From Odoribacter sp. UBA944 (GTDB lineage: Bacteria; Bacteroidota; Bacteroidia; Bacteroidales; Marinifilaceae): DNA of 64,000 bases. How positions within the stretch are numbered: position 1 is the stretch's first letter; every line of letters begins with the position of its first letter. The notes beneath the pieces were generated by a model, which was not told where the DNA came from, did no database searches, and was given only the letters and a program-made list of their open reading frames with translations. The stretch covers positions 1-64,000 of the forward strand of contig DBDA01000021.1 in assembly GCA_002293375.1 (NCBI GenBank). Direction: 5' to 3'. Positions 25,813-36,000 of this stretch are shown here, one piece after another. Made by a program: the position numbers and the translations under genes.

Positions 25813-27136
25813 ATTGGAGCATCTCCCCCCGGTACCCTTCATCAAACACGCCGTTTTCGTAAACTTTCCGCCCGTTGACAAAGGTAGCATACACCCGGTA
25901 GGTTAAACGCTCCCCTTCCAAGGGCGACCAACCGCACCGGTACAACAGGTTCCCTTTTTCGACCGTCCAGGGATTCTTTTCAACAATACAGATATCGGCT
26001 TTGTATCCTGGGCGCAGAAATCCCCGCTCTTGAATTCGGAAAAGCGCAGCCGGCGTGTGGCACATCCGCTCCACCACAATCTCCGGTGTCGTTTCGCCCC
26101 TTTCCGCCAGTTCCAGCATAACACACAGAGAGTGTTGCACCATCGGCCCGCCGCTGGCCGCCCGTGTATATACACCGCTCTTCTCTTCAAAAGTATGCGG
26201 GGCGTGGTCGGTGGCGATCACATCGATAATGCCGGCATTTACCGCTTTCAACAGCGCGGCTCTGTCCGTTTCCTGCTTGATGGCAGGGTTCCATTTCACC
26301 ATATTCCCCTTCTCCCGGTACGCCTCGTCGTTAAACCACAAGTGGTGTACGACCGCCTCCCCCGTGATCCTTTTCTCCGGCCGGAAGGAGCCGTCCAACA
26401 ACCCGGTCTCTTCTGCCGTACTTAGGTGTAACAGGTGCAGCCGGCTTCCGAATTTTCGCGCTAAGGAGACGGCTAAGGAAGAACTTTTCAAACACGCTTC
26501 GCGGCTCCGGATCTCCGGATGGCAGGTGGGAGGGATATCTTCACCGTAGCGCTCCTTGAAACGGGCCAGGTTGGCTTCAATGGTCGGATTGTCTTCGGAA
26601 TGAGTGGCAATCAGCAACGGTGACTCCGCAAAGATCCGTTCCAGGACGGGGAGTTGGTCCACCAGCATGTTCCCGGTGGAGGAACCCATAAACACCTTGA
26701 TCCCGCAAACCGTAGCAGCGTCGGCTCGTTTTATTTCGTCTAAGTTTTCGGAGGTTGCCCCTAAGTAAAACGAGTAGTTGACCAGCGAATTCCGGGCTGC
26801 AATCTCCTGCTTCTCCTCCAACAGCCGGCGGGTAGTAGTCGGTGGATTGACGTTCGGCATATCCATAAACGACGTGACCCCGCCGGCTGCCGCCGCCCGG
26901 CTCCCTTCCGCCATATCTCCCTTGTGGGTAAGCCCGGGTTCCCGAAAATGCACTTGGTCGTCAATCACCCCCGGAAGCACGTAACGCCCGGCAGCGGAAA
27001 CCACCTGGCACCCGGCTGTCTCTTCTGGGGAGAACCGCTCTTTGATCGCTTCGATCCGGTCGTTTTCAATCAATACATCCGCTTGGAATACCCTCCCTTC
27101 ATTGATCAGCGTTCCCCCTTTAATCCATGTCCTCAT
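25802..27136 (-). CDS. pyrC: Dihydroorotase
   Basis: A 444-residue amidohydrolase closing carbamoyl-aspartate to dihydroorotate in pyrimidine synthesis. Zinc-site motifs are present: DDQVHFREPGLTHKGDMAEG (the HxR pair), the MDMPNVNPPTT strand, the THSEDN and HLLHLSTAEET histidines, and the catalytic IATDHAPHTFEEK. It is the larger, class I type rather than the 340-residue E. coli type. It is the last gene of an apparent operon murF, glycosyltransferase, pyrC, with a 34-bp gap before it. Confidence 0.95.
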   Translation of the reverse strand: MRTWIKGGTLINEGRVFQADVLIENDRIEAIKERFSPEETAGCQVVSAAGRYVLPGVIDDQVHFREPGLTHKGDMAEGSRAAAAGGVTSFMDMPNVNPPTTTRRLLEEKQEIAARNSLVNYSFYLGATSENLDEIKRADAATVCGIKVFMGSSTGNMLVDQLPVLERIFAESPLLIATHSEDNPTIEANLARFKERYGEDIPPTCHPEIRSREACLKSSSLAVSLARKFGSRLHLLHLSTAEETGLLDGSFRPEKRITGEAVVHHLWFNDEAYREKGNMVKWNPAIKQETDRAALLKAVNAGIIDVIATDHAPHTFEEKSGVYTRAASGGPMVQHSLCVMLELAERGETTPEIVVERMCHTPAALFRIQERGFLRPGYKADICIVEKNPWTVEKGNLLYRCGWSPLEGERLTYRVYATFVNGRKVYENGVFDEGYRGEMLQFKP

Positions 27137-27170
27137 AACATCCCAACAACTAAACGTTACTAACTACACG

Positions 27171-27899
27171 CTACTGTTTGTATTTCCGGGTAAAGATACT
27201 CCCCAGTTTCATGGCGATGACCCCGAAGATCGCCTCCGTAAAGATCCCTCCGCTCATTTTGGAGGTGCCCCGGGTGCGGTCTGTAAAGATGATCGGCACC
27301 TCCTCAATGCGGAAACCGCGCTGCCGGGCCGAGAATTTCATTTCGATCTGAAAAGCGTACCCCTTGAAGCGGATCCGGTCCAGGTCGATGGTTTCCAATA
27401 CCTCTCTCCGGTAACAGACAAACCCGGCCGTTGTATCGTGCACCTTCATACCCGTGATCATCCGAACGTATTTGGAGGCGAAATAGGACATCAACACCCG
27501 GCCCATCGGCCAATTTACCACATTCACCCCCGTCACGTACCGGGAACCGATCACCACATCGGCGCCCTCCCGGCACCTTTCAAAAAGCCGCACCAGGTCG
27601 TCGGGGTTGTGGGAGAAGTCGGCGTCCATTTCAAAAATGTATTGGTACCCCTTTTCCAGCGCCCAGCGGAAACCGGCAATGTAAGCCGTTCCAAGCCCCT
27701 GTTTCCCGGGCCGTTCCAGCATGTGCAATTGGGAAAATTCCGCCTGGAGCCCTCGGACGATCTCTCCCGTACCGTCGGGTGAATTGTCTTCGACGATCAA
27801 CAGGTCAAATCCGGGCTTCAGGCCGGCGACGTAGCGGATCATCTGTTCGATATTCTCCTTTTCGTTATAAGTGGGGATGATAACAACTCTTTCGTTCAC
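27171..27899 (-). CDS. Polyprenol monophosphomannose synthase-like GT2 glycosyltransferase
   Basis: A 242-residue soluble GT-A enzyme of the dolichol-phosphate mannosyltransferase (Dpm1) type. Motifs: VVIIPTYNEKENIEQMIRYV, LIVEDNSPDGTGEIV, the metal-binding FEMDADFSHNPDDLVRLF, GSRYVTGVNVVNWPMGR and the C-terminal VPIIFTDRTRGTSKM. It lacks the C-terminal membrane helices of longer homologues. Such enzymes load a sugar (often mannose) from a nucleotide sugar onto a polyprenyl phosphate carrier at the cytoplasmic face. In T9SS-bearing Bacteroidota this may feed protein O-glycosylation or LPS assembly; that link is inference. It lies 9 bp downstream of murF. Confidence 0.9.
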   Translation of the reverse strand: MNERVVIIPTYNEKENIEQMIRYVAGLKPGFDLLIVEDNSPDGTGEIVRGLQAEFSQLHMLERPGKQGLGTAYIAGFRWALEKGYQYIFEMDADFSHNPDDLVRLFERCREGADVVIGSRYVTGVNVVNWPMGRVLMSYFASKYVRMITGMKVHDTTAGFVCYRREVLETIDLDRIRFKGYAFQIEMKFSARQRGFRIEEVPIIFTDRTRGTSKMSGGIFTEAIFGVIAMKLGSIFTRKYKQ

Positions 27900-27908
27900 A
27901 ATTTCCGG

Positions 27909-29198
27909 TTATAAGTAGTTCATAATTTGTTCCAGACGGTTCCCCCGGGATCCTTTCACCAAAATGCAGGCGTTCTCCGGCGTGTGTGCGCTGAGATACT
28001 CCGTCAGGGCCTCCGTATGCTCAAAATAACGTATAAAGGTACAGGTATTGCGGCAATGTTCAAAAGGATGCCCGACCAAGAGCGCCTCGTCGAACTTTTT
28101 TTGGGATAGCAGTGCAACGATCTCAGAATGAGCGATTTCACTTTCAGCACCCAACTCCTTCATCTCCCCCAGAATGACCATTTTGTGCGGAGCATTCAGT
28201 TCCGCAAAACTCTCCAATGCCGCCCGCATGCTGGCGGGGTTGGCGTTATAGGCGTCCAGGATCACCGTATTCCGTTCGGTTCGGACCAATTGGGAACGCA
28301 TGTTGGAGGGTTGGTACGCCTCAATAGCGTCGCGGATCTCCAACGGGTCCATCCCGAAAAAAAGCCCCACAGCCGCCGCTCCCAGGACATTGGCGAAATT
28401 GTAACCGCCTGTCAGCCTGGTTTTGATATAGAGATCTCCCTTTCCTGTTTTCAGGGAACATACGAAATACGGAACACTTTGTTTGATCTCTCCTTTGACA
28501 TCCCCCTCCTTTTGTCCGTAGAGCGTCCGTTCAATCCCTTCGGACAGCTCCGTCAACAGCGGATCATCGGCAAAAACAAACAGCCGTCCCTTCCGGGCTG
28601 CCACATGATCGTACAACTCTTTTTTGGTGCGGACGATCTGTTCGTAACTCCCGAACCCTTCCAAGTGAGCCCGGCCGATGTTGGTGATCAGTCCGTAGTT
28701 GGGATCGGCTATGCGGCAGAGAAACCGGATCTCTTCCGGGTGATTGGCCCCCATCTCCACGATGCCGAACTCTGTCCCTTCATCCATATTGAGCAACGTC
28801 AGGGGCACCCCGATGTGGTTGTTGAAATTTCCGGCCGTTGCCACAGTGCGGAAACGGCGGGAGAGCACAGCATGACACAACTCTTTGGTAGTTGTTTTTC
28901 CGTTGGTTCCCGTAATGCCGAGGATGGGGATGCCCAACCGTTGGCGGTGCAGTCTCGCTGTCTCCTGCAAACAACCCAGGACATCCTCCACCAAGATCAT
29001 CCGGTTGTCCGTACGGTAAGCAGCTTCGTCGATCACCGCACAGGAGGCGCCATCCTTCAACGCCTGTTCTGCAAAGCGGTTGCCATTAAAGTTTTCCCCT
29101 TTTAACGCGAAAAACACATCTCCGGGCGCAACACTGCGGGAATCCGTCGTTACCCGCTGGCCCTTGACATACCGCTCATACAAATTGATCACATCCAT
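27909..29198 (-). CDS. murF: UDP-N-acetylmuramoyl-tripeptide--D-alanyl-D-alanine ligase
   Basis: A 429-residue Mur ligase adding D-Ala-D-Ala to UDP-MurNAc-tripeptide, the last cytosolic step of peptidoglycan precursor synthesis. Seen: the N-terminal TDSRSVAPGDVFFALKGENF uridine-binding region, the P-loop ILGITGTNGKTTTKEL, NFNNHIGVPLTLLNMDEGTE, the FGIVEMGANHPEEI motif and the C-terminal VILDAYNANPASM. All are typical. It stands apart from the usual dcw cell-wall cluster and heads a small operon with a glycosyltransferase and pyrC. Confidence 0.96.
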   Translation of the reverse strand: MDVINLYERYVKGQRVTTDSRSVAPGDVFFALKGENFNGNRFAEQALKDGASCAVIDEAAYRTDNRMILVEDVLGCLQETARLHRQRLGIPILGITGTNGKTTTKELCHAVLSRRFRTVATAGNFNNHIGVPLTLLNMDEGTEFGIVEMGANHPEEIRFLCRIADPNYGLITNIGRAHLEGFGSYEQIVRTKKELYDHVAARKGRLFVFADDPLLTELSEGIERTLYGQKEGDVKGEIKQSVPYFVCSLKTGKGDLYIKTRLTGGYNFANVLGAAAVGLFFGMDPLEIRDAIEAYQPSNMRSQLVRTERNTVILDAYNANPASMRAALESFAELNAPHKMVILGEMKELGAESEIAHSEIVALLSQKKFDEALLVGHPFEHCRNTCTFIRYFEHTEALTEYLSAHTPENACILVKGSRGNRLEQIMNYL

Positions 29199-29228
29199 CC
29201 GATCTTACTATCTTACGCTCTCAAAAAC

Positions 29229-29260
29229 AAATAGAGGCACCCGGCAGGTAACCTCTATTT
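29229..29260 (-). terminator. Intrinsic terminator after gldJ
   Basis: On the minus strand AAATAGAGG pairs with CCTCTATTT (9 bp, with an inner ACC/GGT pair), followed by GTTTTTG. It sits 24 bp beyond the gldJ stop and before murF, so gldJ is probably a separate transcript. Confidence 0.55.
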
Positions 29261-29283
29261 ACACGATTCCAACATTATCTTTT

Positions 29284-30795
29284 TTATTTTCTGCCCGGAT
29301 CCGGCCCGATGTGGCTCATGGCGCACCGGAACCCAATATCATTGGTGGATTTTTTCTGGTTCAGATACCTTCTGGCGCTCGGAGTGAGCCAGTAAGCCCG
29401 GTCTCTGAACGAACCGCCCTTGTACACCCGGGACTCGTCATCGATCAGCGTCGTGGTCTCCTCTTTGGTCTGGTAGTACATATCCGATGTCCCGGCATCC
29501 CCCTCTGTAGACTGCCAATTGATATCATTGGAGATACGGGATTGCAGGTCACCGTCGTTGAAGTTCCGGTTGTCTGCTGTCCGGTAGTTTTCGCGGGTGG
29601 CCAATTCCGCATCGGTTTGCAGCCGGTTCCGCATACGTCCCAGGCTGTCTTTCTGGGCTAAATTTCCCTCTTCGTCCAGCAGCGGAGTGGTAAACATGTT
29701 TCCGCGAAACGGATTGTACGCCGCTATGTCCTGAAACGACAGCGGACGGTATACATCGGCCACCCATTCGTTGACATTCCCAGCCATATCATACAGCCCG
29801 TAATCGTTGGGATAGAAAGACATGACCGGGGCGGTAAAGATATAGCCGTCGTTCGGATCTCCGGCCACACCGCTGAAATCCCCTTCGCCTCTGGCAAAGT
29901 TGGCCATCATGCGTCCCCGATTCTTCTTTTCCGCGTACCGCACCCAAGAACCGTCCCAAGGATAGATGCGGGAGTTTCCGATCCGTTCGTCCTCGGTATT
30001 CCCGACCAGTGCGAAGGCTGCGTATTCCCACTCTGCTTCCGTAGGCAGGCGGTAGGCCGGCAGGAGGATCCCATCCTCTGCTCTTACAGGCCGCCTGTCT
30101 CCACCCATTCCCTTGTAATTATTTTTAACACTTCCGGCATATTGCCCGGCCAAATATGCCTCCGTATTGAAGTTGTTTTCGTCGGCCTGATTCGTCGGAT
30201 CGTGGGCCAACACATTTTTGTCGATCAGGATCTGTTCGTTCACCCGGTCCGTCCGCCAGATGCAATATTCGGTTGCCTGTTCCCAACTGACCCCGACAAC
30301 GGGGTATTCGGCAAAATTCGGGTCGCGGAGGTAGTTGGTAACATACGGTTCGTTGTAAGCCATCTGGTTACGCCAAACCAAGGTATCCGGTAACGCCTTC
30401 TCGTAAACCTCCGGGAAACTGACAAAAACCCGTTTCAGGTAACCGAGGTATTCCAACCAGTCAATATTGCATACCTCGTGTTCGTCAATATAGAAAGAAG
30501 AGAGGCTAACCCTGCGGGGAATGTTGTTCCAATCCTTCATGACATCTTCCTGGGTCTGTCCTAAAATAAACGTTCCTCCCGGAATAAAAACAAGTCCCGG
30601 CCCTGCTTTCTGCCCCTTCACCTTTTTGTACTCAATCCCGCCGTTCTTCTTGTCGTTGTAAGCCCAGCCCGTAGTGGAAGATTTTTTGCCTCCTCCAAAC
30701 ACACCTCCGAACAGGCTCTTCACTTTCTGGCACGACGTGGCTGAAAAAAGCAACATGCAACACAATCCCCAAGCAATGATCTGATGTTTTCTCAT
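29284..30795 (-). CDS. gldJ: GldJ-type gliding/T9SS lipoprotein with formylglycine-generating-enzyme fold
   Basis: A 503-residue lipoprotein. The signal peptide ends in a lipobox, FSATSC, so the mature protein is acylated at Cys22 or so. The rest has the SUMF1/formylglycine-generating-enzyme fold: GLVFIPGGTFILGQTQEDV, FYIDEHEVCNIDWLEYLGYL, EYPVVGVSWEQATEYCIWR, LPTEAEWEYAA, MAGNVNEWVADVYRP, and the C-terminal DIGFRCAMSH. The run NNIPRRVSLSSFYIDE and the phrase KALPDTLVWRNQMAYNEP closely resemble GldJ of Flavobacterium, more than GldK/PorK. GldJ is needed for gliding and stabilises GldK of the T9SS core. No porLMN-type genes flank it here. It is not expected to be an active oxidase, because family members of this kind lack the catalytic cysteine pair. 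Confidence 0.82.
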   Translation of the reverse strand: MRKHQIIAWGLCCMLLFSATSCQKVKSLFGGVFGGGKKSSTTGWAYNDKKNGGIEYKKVKGQKAGPGLVFIPGGTFILGQTQEDVMKDWNNIPRRVSLSSFYIDEHEVCNIDWLEYLGYLKRVFVSFPEVYEKALPDTLVWRNQMAYNEPYVTNYLRDPNFAEYPVVGVSWEQATEYCIWRTDRVNEQILIDKNVLAHDPTNQADENNFNTEAYLAGQYAGSVKNNYKGMGGDRRPVRAEDGILLPAYRLPTEAEWEYAAFALVGNTEDERIGNSRIYPWDGSWVRYAEKKNRGRMMANFARGEGDFSGVAGDPNDGYIFTAPVMSFYPNDYGLYDMAGNVNEWVADVYRPLSFQDIAAYNPFRGNMFTTPLLDEEGNLAQKDSLGRMRNRLQTDAELATRENYRTADNRNFNDGDLQSRISNDINWQSTEGDAGTSDMYYQTKEETTTLIDDESRVYKGGSFRDRAYWLTPSARRYLNQKKSTNDIGFRCAMSHIGPDPGRK

Positions 30796-30855
30796 GAGTA
30801 TAGTTTTGTCATTTTATGATAACCGACCGATTTAAACGAACATAAATCTAATCCA

Positions 30856-30886
30856 CAAATATACGCACTTTAATAGATTTCTGAAA
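30856..30886 (-). promoter_or_regulatory. Promoter of gldJ
   Basis: Minus strand: TTTC, 19 bp, TATATTTG. The -7 box matches the consensus, the -33 box has one mismatch. It leaves a leader of about 55 bases before gldJ. Confidence 0.5.
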
Positions 30887-30983
30887 AAAACTGCCACATT
30901 TTTTCAGAAAACCACCCGACAACCTTGATATTGACACTTTTGTTTTCTATTTTGTAACCCATAAAAAAACGCACACAGTTGAT

Positions 30984-31463
30984 ATGAAAATCAGAACAGG
31001 GATCGGATTTGATGTACACCGGCTGGCAGAAGGGCTGGAACTATGGATCGGAGGGATCCGGATCGAACACGAAAAAGGGAGTGTGGCGCACTCCGACGGG
31101 GACGTACTCATCCACGCCATTTGCGATGCATTGCTTGGTGCGGCCGGTCTCCGGGACATCGGCTACCACTTCCCGGACACTTCCGGGGAGTACAAGGGGA
31201 TCGACAGCAAGATTCTGCTCCGGAAGACAGCCGACCTGCTGCAGGCAGAAGGGTATGCGATCGGAAATGTGGACAGCGTGATCTCTATGGAGCGCCCCAA
31301 ACTGAAAGCATACATTCCGGAGATACGACAATGCCTGTCGGCAATACTGGGCTTGGAACCCGGAGACCTATCCGTCAAAGCCACCACCACCGAAACCTTG
31401 GGATTCGAAGGCCGGGAAGAAGGCGTGTCGGCCTATGCCACTGTTTTGATATACAAAGAATAG
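30984..31463 (+). CDS. ispF: 2-C-methyl-D-erythritol 2,4-cyclodiphosphate synthase
   Basis: A 159-residue enzyme of the MEP isoprenoid pathway that cyclises CDP-methylerythritol phosphate to the cyclodiphosphate with release of CMP. The zinc and substrate motifs are intact: GIGFDVHRL (Asp10, His12), AHSDGDVLIHAICDALLGA, DIGYHFPDT and the C-terminal KATTTETLGFEGREEG. Functional as a homotrimer. It stands alone, divergent from gldJ and convergent with lpd, with a shared terminator after it. Confidence 0.97.
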   Translation: MKIRTGIGFDVHRLAEGLELWIGGIRIEHEKGSVAHSDGDVLIHAICDALLGAAGLRDIGYHFPDTSGEYKGIDSKILLRKTADLLQAEGYAIGNVDSVISMERPKLKAYIPEIRQCLSAILGLEPGDLSVKATTTETLGFEGREEGVSAYATVLIYKE

Positions 31464-31464
31464 A

Positions 31465-31496
31465 GAGAGCCGGGAGTTGCATTGCTCCCGGCTCTC
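31465..31496. terminator. Bidirectional terminator between ispF and lpd
   Basis: A perfect 12-bp GC-rich stem (GAGAGCCGGGAG with CTCCCGGCTCTC) and 8-nt loop lie between two convergent stop codons. A short T-run (GGTTTTAT) follows on the plus strand. Confidence 0.8.
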
Positions 31497-31500
31497 GGTT

Positions 31501-32892
31501 TTATAAGTGTACTGCCTCCCCGTACGCTGCTGCCGCCGCTTCCACAACAGCTTCGTTCATGGTGGGGTGCGGGTGTATGGTTTTGATCAAGGCATGACCA
31601 GTTACGCCTGCTTTCCGGGCCAACACCAACTCGGCGATCATCTCCGTCACATTAGCCCCGACCAAATGGGCGCCCAACAGCGTACCGGCTTTGGCATCAA
31701 AGATCAGTTTAACAAACCCGTCCGTAGCGCCGGCAGCACTGGCTTTTCCGGAGGCAGTGAAAGGAAATTTGCCGACCTTCAACTCAAATCCTGCTTCTAG
31801 GGCTTTCTCTTCGGTCAGACCAACGGAGGCCACTTCCGGGGTCGTATAAGTACAGCCTGGAATATTGCCGTAATCGATCGGTTCCGGCTCCAGGCCCGCC
31901 ATCTTCTCCACGCAGCAGAGAGCCTCCGCCGAAGCAACGTGCGCCAGCGCCTGTCCGTGTACAATGTCGCCGATGGCGTATACCCCGGCCACATTCGTGC
32001 GGTAAAAAGCATCCACTTTGATCCGGCCGTTCTCCACGGCGATCCCGGCCTCCTCCAGACCAATGTTTTCGATGTTGGGCATAATCCCTGCCGCGGAGAG
32101 GACGATTTCCGCCTCCCGTGTCTCGATCTCCCCCTTTTTGTTGCGGATGTTGACCTTCAACAGATCGTCCGCTTCTTCTACGCTCTCTACGGAAGATTTG
32201 ACCAACACCTCGATCCCCGCCTTTTTAAAAGAGCGCCCCATCTGTTTGGAAACCTCCTCGTCCTCCACCGGCAATACATTGGGCATAAACTCCACCAGCG
32301 TCACCTGCGTACCCACAGCATTATAGAACCAGGCCAATTCCGACCCGATAGCCCCGGAGCCCACCACCAGCATAGAGGCCGGTTTCCGCTCCAGCGTCAG
32401 CGCCTGCCGGTAGCCGATGATCCGCTTGCCGTCCTGCGGAATAGCGGGCAACTGCCGGGAACGGGCGCCGGTGGCCAAAATAATATGCGTCGCTTCGTAT
32501 TGCGTCTTCGTTCCATCACCGGCAGTCACCTCCACCTGTTTGCCGGCAGTTACTTTGCCGTGCCCTTCGATGAGGGAGATGTTGTTCTTTTTGAAGAGGT
32601 ATCGAATCCCTTTGCTCATCTTGTCGGCAACTCCCCGGCTCCGGGCGATGATCGCGCTGAAATCGGCTTCCGCGCCGGCAAGTTTGACGCCGTACTCCTC
32701 TGCGTGACGGGCGTATTCCAATACCTGTGCGGATTTCAGGAGGGATTTGGTGGGAATACAACCCCAATTCAGGCAGATCCCCCCCAGTTCTGCTTTTTCC
32801 ACAACGGCAACGTTCATGCCGAGTTGCGAAGCGCGAATGGCGGCTACATATCCGCCGGGCCCGCTTCCGATAACAATCAGGTCGTACTTCAT
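31501..32892 (-). CDS. lpdA: Dihydrolipoyl dehydrogenase (E3)
   Basis: A 463-residue FAD/NAD disulfide oxidoreductase that reoxidises the lipoyl group of 2-oxoacid dehydrogenases and the glycine cleavage system. Motifs: FAD-binding IGSGPGGYVAAIRASQLG, the redox disulfide GGICLNWGCIPTKSL, the NAD fold VVGSGAIGSELAWFY, GVYAIGDIVHGQALAHVA and the catalytic TIHPHPTMNEAV at the C-terminus. The ATG chosen begins MKYDLIVIGSG and follows an A-rich stretch; an upstream in-frame ATG would add 23 residues of unlike sequence and overlap the promoter. No E1 or E2 genes are nearby. Confidence 0.96.
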   Translation of the reverse strand: MKYDLIVIGSGPGGYVAAIRASQLGMNVAVVEKAELGGICLNWGCIPTKSLLKSAQVLEYARHAEEYGVKLAGAEADFSAIIARSRGVADKMSKGIRYLFKKNNISLIEGHGKVTAGKQVEVTAGDGTKTQYEATHIILATGARSRQLPAIPQDGKRIIGYRQALTLERKPASMLVVGSGAIGSELAWFYNAVGTQVTLVEFMPNVLPVEDEEVSKQMGRSFKKAGIEVLVKSSVESVEEADDLLKVNIRNKKGEIETREAEIVLSAAGIMPNIENIGLEEAGIAVENGRIKVDAFYRTNVAGVYAIGDIVHGQALAHVASAEALCCVEKMAGLEPEPIDYGNIPGCTYTTPEVASVGLTEEKALEAGFELKVGKFPFTASGKASAAGATDGFVKLIFDAKAGTLLGAHLVGANVTEMIAELVLARKAGVTGHALIKTIHPHPTMNEAVVEAAAAAYGEAVHL

Positions 32893-32930
32893 AATCTTTT
32901 CTGTTTTTAATAGGTGCTCCGATGCGGAGA

Positions 32931-32962
32931 CAAAACTAACAAAACAAAAAAGATAATCCAAT
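32931..32962 (-). promoter_or_regulatory. Promoter of lpd
   Basis: Minus strand: ATTG, 20 bp, TAGTTTTG, matching the -7 consensus exactly and the -33 box at three of four positions. It gives a leader of about 30 bases before the chosen lpd ATG. Confidence 0.55.
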
Positions 32963-32986
32963 CGAAGCGTCTGTTTAAAATATCCT

Positions 32987-33018
32987 GTTGCTGAAAAAGA
33001 AAAAAAAAGATACCTTTA
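32987..33018 (+). promoter_or_regulatory. Promoter of the tricorn-like protease gene
   Basis: GTTG, 20 bp, TACCTTTA: both boxes differ at one position from TTTG and TAnnTTTG. It lies about 60 bp before the start codon and back-to-back with the lpd promoter. Confidence 0.4.
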
Positions 33019-33079
33019 CGAACCTTGAGAAAGGTTAACAGACTCGGAATACATGACGTAATTTAAACCTGAATAAACG

Positions 33080-36000
33080 ATGAATCTATTGAAAATTTTA
33101 GGAATGGTTGCAGTAGCGGCGGCGACGCTGTGCGCCACGGCACAGGAACATGCCTTGTGGATGCGGGATCCGGTCATCTCCCCGGACGGTAAAACCATCG
33201 CTTTTTCCTACAAAGGGGACATTTACACCGTTGGTCGCGAAGGAGGCCGGGCGGTCCAACTGACAACACACGCCGCATACGACGCCTACCCGGTCTGGGC
33301 GCCGGACGGTAAAACCCTCGCGTTCGCTTCCGACCGGGAGGGGAGTTTGGATGTGTACACCCTGCCCGTACAGGGCGGAGCGCCGTTCCGCTTGACAAAC
33401 AACTCTGCGGGAGAGGTCCCGGAAACCTTTACGCCGGACGGTAAAACAGTACTGTTCCGGGCCGGATATATGCCGGACGTCAACTACTCCCGTTTCCCTT
33501 CGGGCGCACAAATATACAGCGTAGGCGTACAAGGCGGCCGGCCGGAACTCTTCCTGACCGTTTCGGCATTTGACATCCAATTCGACAAATCCGGAAACCG
33601 CATCATATACCACGACAGGAAAGGGTACGAAGACAACTGGCGGAAACACCACACCTCTTCCGTCACCCGCGACATCTGGCTGTACGACCTGAAAACAAAA
33701 AACTTTACCAACCTGACGGCCAAAGAGGTAGAAGACCGGAACCCGGTATTCTCCGGCGACGAAAAGAGCCTCTATTTCCTGAGCGAACGTTTCGGAGATT
33801 TCAACATCTGCAAATTGGAGTTGAGCAACCCCACAGCGGTGACGCAGATTACCAAACACACCAAACACCCGGTTCGTTTCCTGACCATCGCAACCGACGG
33901 CACACTCTGTTACTCCTTTAACGGGGAGATCTACACCGTACAGGAGGGGCAGCAGCCCCGAAAAGTCGAAGTAACCGTTGTTTCCGACCGGATCGAGCAG
34001 CAGGTGCAGCAATTGACCACCAACGGAGGGGCCCGGGAAATGGCGCTCTCGCCCAACAACAAGGAGATTGCGTTTATCTACCGCGGGGACGTTTTCGTGA
34101 CCTCCGTCGAATACGAAACCACCCGGCGCATCACCAATACGCCGGAACAGGAGCGTTCCGTGGAATTTTCTCCGGACGGGAAAACATTGGCCTATGCGTC
34201 CGAACGCAACGGCGGTTGGAACATCTACACCACCAAACTGACAGACAGCACTGATAAACTGTTCGTATACGCTAAAGAGTTGAAAGAAGAGCAGATCACC
34301 GCGGAAAAAAGCGCTTGCTTTCAACCCGCCTTCTCTCCGGACGGCAAAGAGATTGCCTTCCTGCAAAACAGAACAGAATTGAAAGTAATCGAGCTGAAAA
34401 GCAAAAAGATCCGGACGGTTTTAGAAGGAAAATACAACTACTCCTACTCCGACGGCGACCAATGGTACGAGTGGTCGCCGGACGGTAAATGGTTTCTGGT
34501 CAGCTATTTTGAAAAAGGCGGTTGGCAGAACGAAGATGTCGGTTTGGTGAAAGCCGACGGAAGCGGGGAGATTCACAACCTGACCAACAGCGGCTATGTC
34601 GAACGGACTCCCCGGTGGATGATGGACGGCAAAGCGATCATCTGGACGTCCGACCGGGCCGGATTCCGCAGCCACGGCAGTTGGGGATCCTACTACGATG
34701 TCTACGCATTCTTCCTCGATCCGGAAGCGTGGGACGAATTCCGACTGAACAAAGAGGAGGCGGCCCTGGCCAAGGAGCAGAAAGAGTTGGAAAAAAAACA
34801 GGGTTCCTCCGGGAAAGCGGACAAAAAAGACGACAAGAAAAAAGAGGCGAGCAAATTGCCGGAGTTGAAAATGGACCTGGTCAATATAGAGGACCGTACC
34901 ACCCGACTCACCATTAACTCCTCTAATCTGGGGGCCGCAGTCCTGACAAAAGATGCCTCCAAACTCTATTATCTGGCCCGCTTTGAAAGCGGTTTCGACC
35001 TGTGGGTACGTGACTTCAAAGAAGGTTCCACCAAAATACTCGCCAAGTTGAACAAGGGGGGAGGGGCGTTGGAGATGGACAAAGAGGGAAAAAACCTCTA
35101 CTTGTTGTCCGGCGGCCAGATCTCCAAGATCGACGTCGGCAGTGGAAAAACCACCTCTGTTTCATACAGAGCCGAAATGGAACTAAAAAAACCGCAGGAG
35201 CGGGAGTATATTTTCAATCATACTTGGCAACAGGTGGCGGATAAATTTTATGATCCGACCTTGCACAGCGTAGACTGGGATTTCTACAAAAAAGAGTACG
35301 CACGTTTTTTACCCCACATCACCAACAACTACGATTTCGCCGATTTACTGGGTGAGTTATTGGGAGAGTTGAACGCTTCCCACACCGGGGCCCGGTACGG
35401 TGCGCCGAATTCGGCCCGACAGACGGCGGTATTGGGCGCTTTTTACGACGACACCCACAAAGAGGATGGATTGTTGATCAAGGAGGTGTTGGAAAAGGGG
35501 CCGCTGACAGCTTCCAAAACCAGGATCAAGGCCGGGGTCATCATCGAAAAGATCAACAACGAACCGATCCGGGCCGGTGAGAATTATTTTCCCTTGCTGG
35601 CCGGGCAGGCCGGAAAACGGGTCTATCTGTCGTTGTACGATCCGCAGACCAAAGAGCGCTGGAGTGAATACGTAAAACCAATTGCTTTGGGCGTGCAGAA
35701 CAGCTTGCTGTACGAGAGATGGGTAAAAGAGAAGCGGGAGTTGACAGATCGCCTGTCCGGCGGGAAAATCGGCTACGTACACATCAGGGGCATGGACAGC
35801 GAAAGCTTCCGGAAAATCTACTCTGATATTTTCGGGCGGTTCCGGAACAAAGAAGCGATCATCCTGGATACCCGTTCCAACGGGGGAGGCTGGTTGCATG
35901 AAGACCTGGCCATCCTGCTGAGCGGGAAAAAATTTGCCGAATTTGTCCCCCGTGGGCAGTACATCGGGCAGGATCCGTTCAATCAGTGGACCAAACCCTC

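Noticed and set aside
29284..30795. Assignment as GldK/PorK instead of GldJ
   Set aside because: The PRRVSLSSFYIDE and KALPDTLVWRNQMAYNEP segments fit GldJ better, and no porL/M/N-type genes follow; the alternative stays possible.
33180..33450. Recurring CCGGACGGTAAAAC as a DNA repeat array in the tricorn-like gene
   Set aside because: It encodes the conserved PDGK motif of successive propeller blades; the repetition is at the protein level.
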